From an uncultured Planctomycetaceae bacterium (GTDB lineage Bacteria; Planctomycetota; Planctomycetia; Pirellulales; UBA1268), in contig CAJAYZ010000156.1 in NCBI GenBank assembly GCA_903949225.1, positions 1-5,982 of the forward strand: 5,982 nt of DNA, written 5' to 3'. The translations under genes and the position numbers were made by a program. Below, one piece after another: positions 5,874 through 5,982 of this stretch (positions are counted from its first letter, which is position 1; every line of letters starts with the position of its first letter). Under the pieces are notes generated by a model, which worked only from the letters and a program-made list of their open reading frames with translations, had not been told where the DNA came from and ran no database searches.

Positions 5874-5907
5874 GGCTGCGCTACGCCGGCCCGGTCACTC
5901 CGTCGGC
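5874..5907 (+). repeat. Intergenic repeat, copy 2 (34 bp)
   Basis: Second copy of the element at 4933-4966, beginning nine bases after the nucleotidyltransferase stop, with a single base difference. The left arm of the copy 1 hairpin is missing here, but CGACGG (5870-5875) can pair with CCGTCG (5900-5905), so this copy may also fold. It lies between two apparently convergent genes, where a bidirectional terminator would be expected. Confidence 0.8.
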
Positions 5908-5982
5908 GTTGCGTCGGTGATCTCGCGGAGGCGTGCGGCCGAGGCTCGTCCGATCGTGAGCGTCTCGCTGCTTCCCGAGAAC
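5895..5982 (-). CDS. Possible 3' end of a convergent minus-strand gene (cut by window edge)
   Basis: On the minus strand a frame is open from the window edge to a TGA whose complement lies at 5895-5897. It encodes about 28 residues ending LRRITD-like as ARLREITDATPTE. Codons are GC3-rich (23 of 28 end in G or C), and the peptide reads like an ordinary protein C-terminus, but it is too short to assign to a family. The plus strand in the same third-position register is also open and GC3-rich, so codon bias does not settle the strand. The minus reading is favoured because the plus frame has no convincing start. The stop lies inside repeat copy 2, 29 bases from the stop of the nucleotidyltransferase gene. 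Confidence 0.35.
   Translation of the reverse strand, partial: FSGSSETLTIGRASAARLREITDATPTE

Overview
The window looks like a piece of a GC-rich planctomycete chromosome. The main evidence is the pair of adjacent genes at 786-4102. One encodes a DUF1549/DUF1553 protein (Pfam PSCyt2 + PSD1) and the other a DUF1501 protein, an arrangement expanded almost exclusively in Planctomycetota. Strongly G/C-biased third codon positions and long open antisense frames agree with a high-GC genome. Genus or species cannot be told from the sequence.

Layout, left to right, mostly on the + strand. (1) 2-664: C-terminal part of a MalY/PatB-type PLP enzyme (cystathionine beta-lyase-like) whose N-terminus lies off the window. 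(2) 786-2810: exported DUF1549/DUF1553 protein with one CxxCH haem-like motif. (3) 2807-4102: DUF1501 protein, overlapping the previous gene by four bases (ATGA) and so almost certainly co-translated with it. (4) 4103-4279: intergenic region with a candidate sigma70-type promoter, a short palindrome and a 9-bp direct repeat. (5) 4280-4903: exported cyclophilin whose catalytic domain is strikingly like eukaryotic cyclophilin A and which carries a twin-arginine-type signal peptide. (6) 4922-4961: strong stem-loop, probably its terminator. (7) 5013-5273 and 5260-5865: a small charged protein overlapping a minimal nucleotidyltransferase of the AbiEii/MNT type, a two-gene unit with the look of a toxin-antitoxin or related module. 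(8) A 34-bp sequence next to the cyclophilin terminator recurs just after the nucleotidyltransferase. (9) The right edge may hold the 3' end of a convergent minus-strand gene.

How they work together: genes 2 and 3 form one unit, probably acting outside the cytoplasm in a role that is still undefined for these families. The cyclophilin probably has its own promoter and acts as an exported folding catalyst. The small protein and nucleotidyltransferase form a separate coupled unit. The aminotransferase appears to be a metabolic neighbour with no evident link. The points most worth following are the small-protein/nucleotidyltransferase pair, the cyclophilin A-like exported isomerase, and the repeated intergenic element. 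I saw no CRISPR array, tRNA, rRNA, transposase or phage gene.
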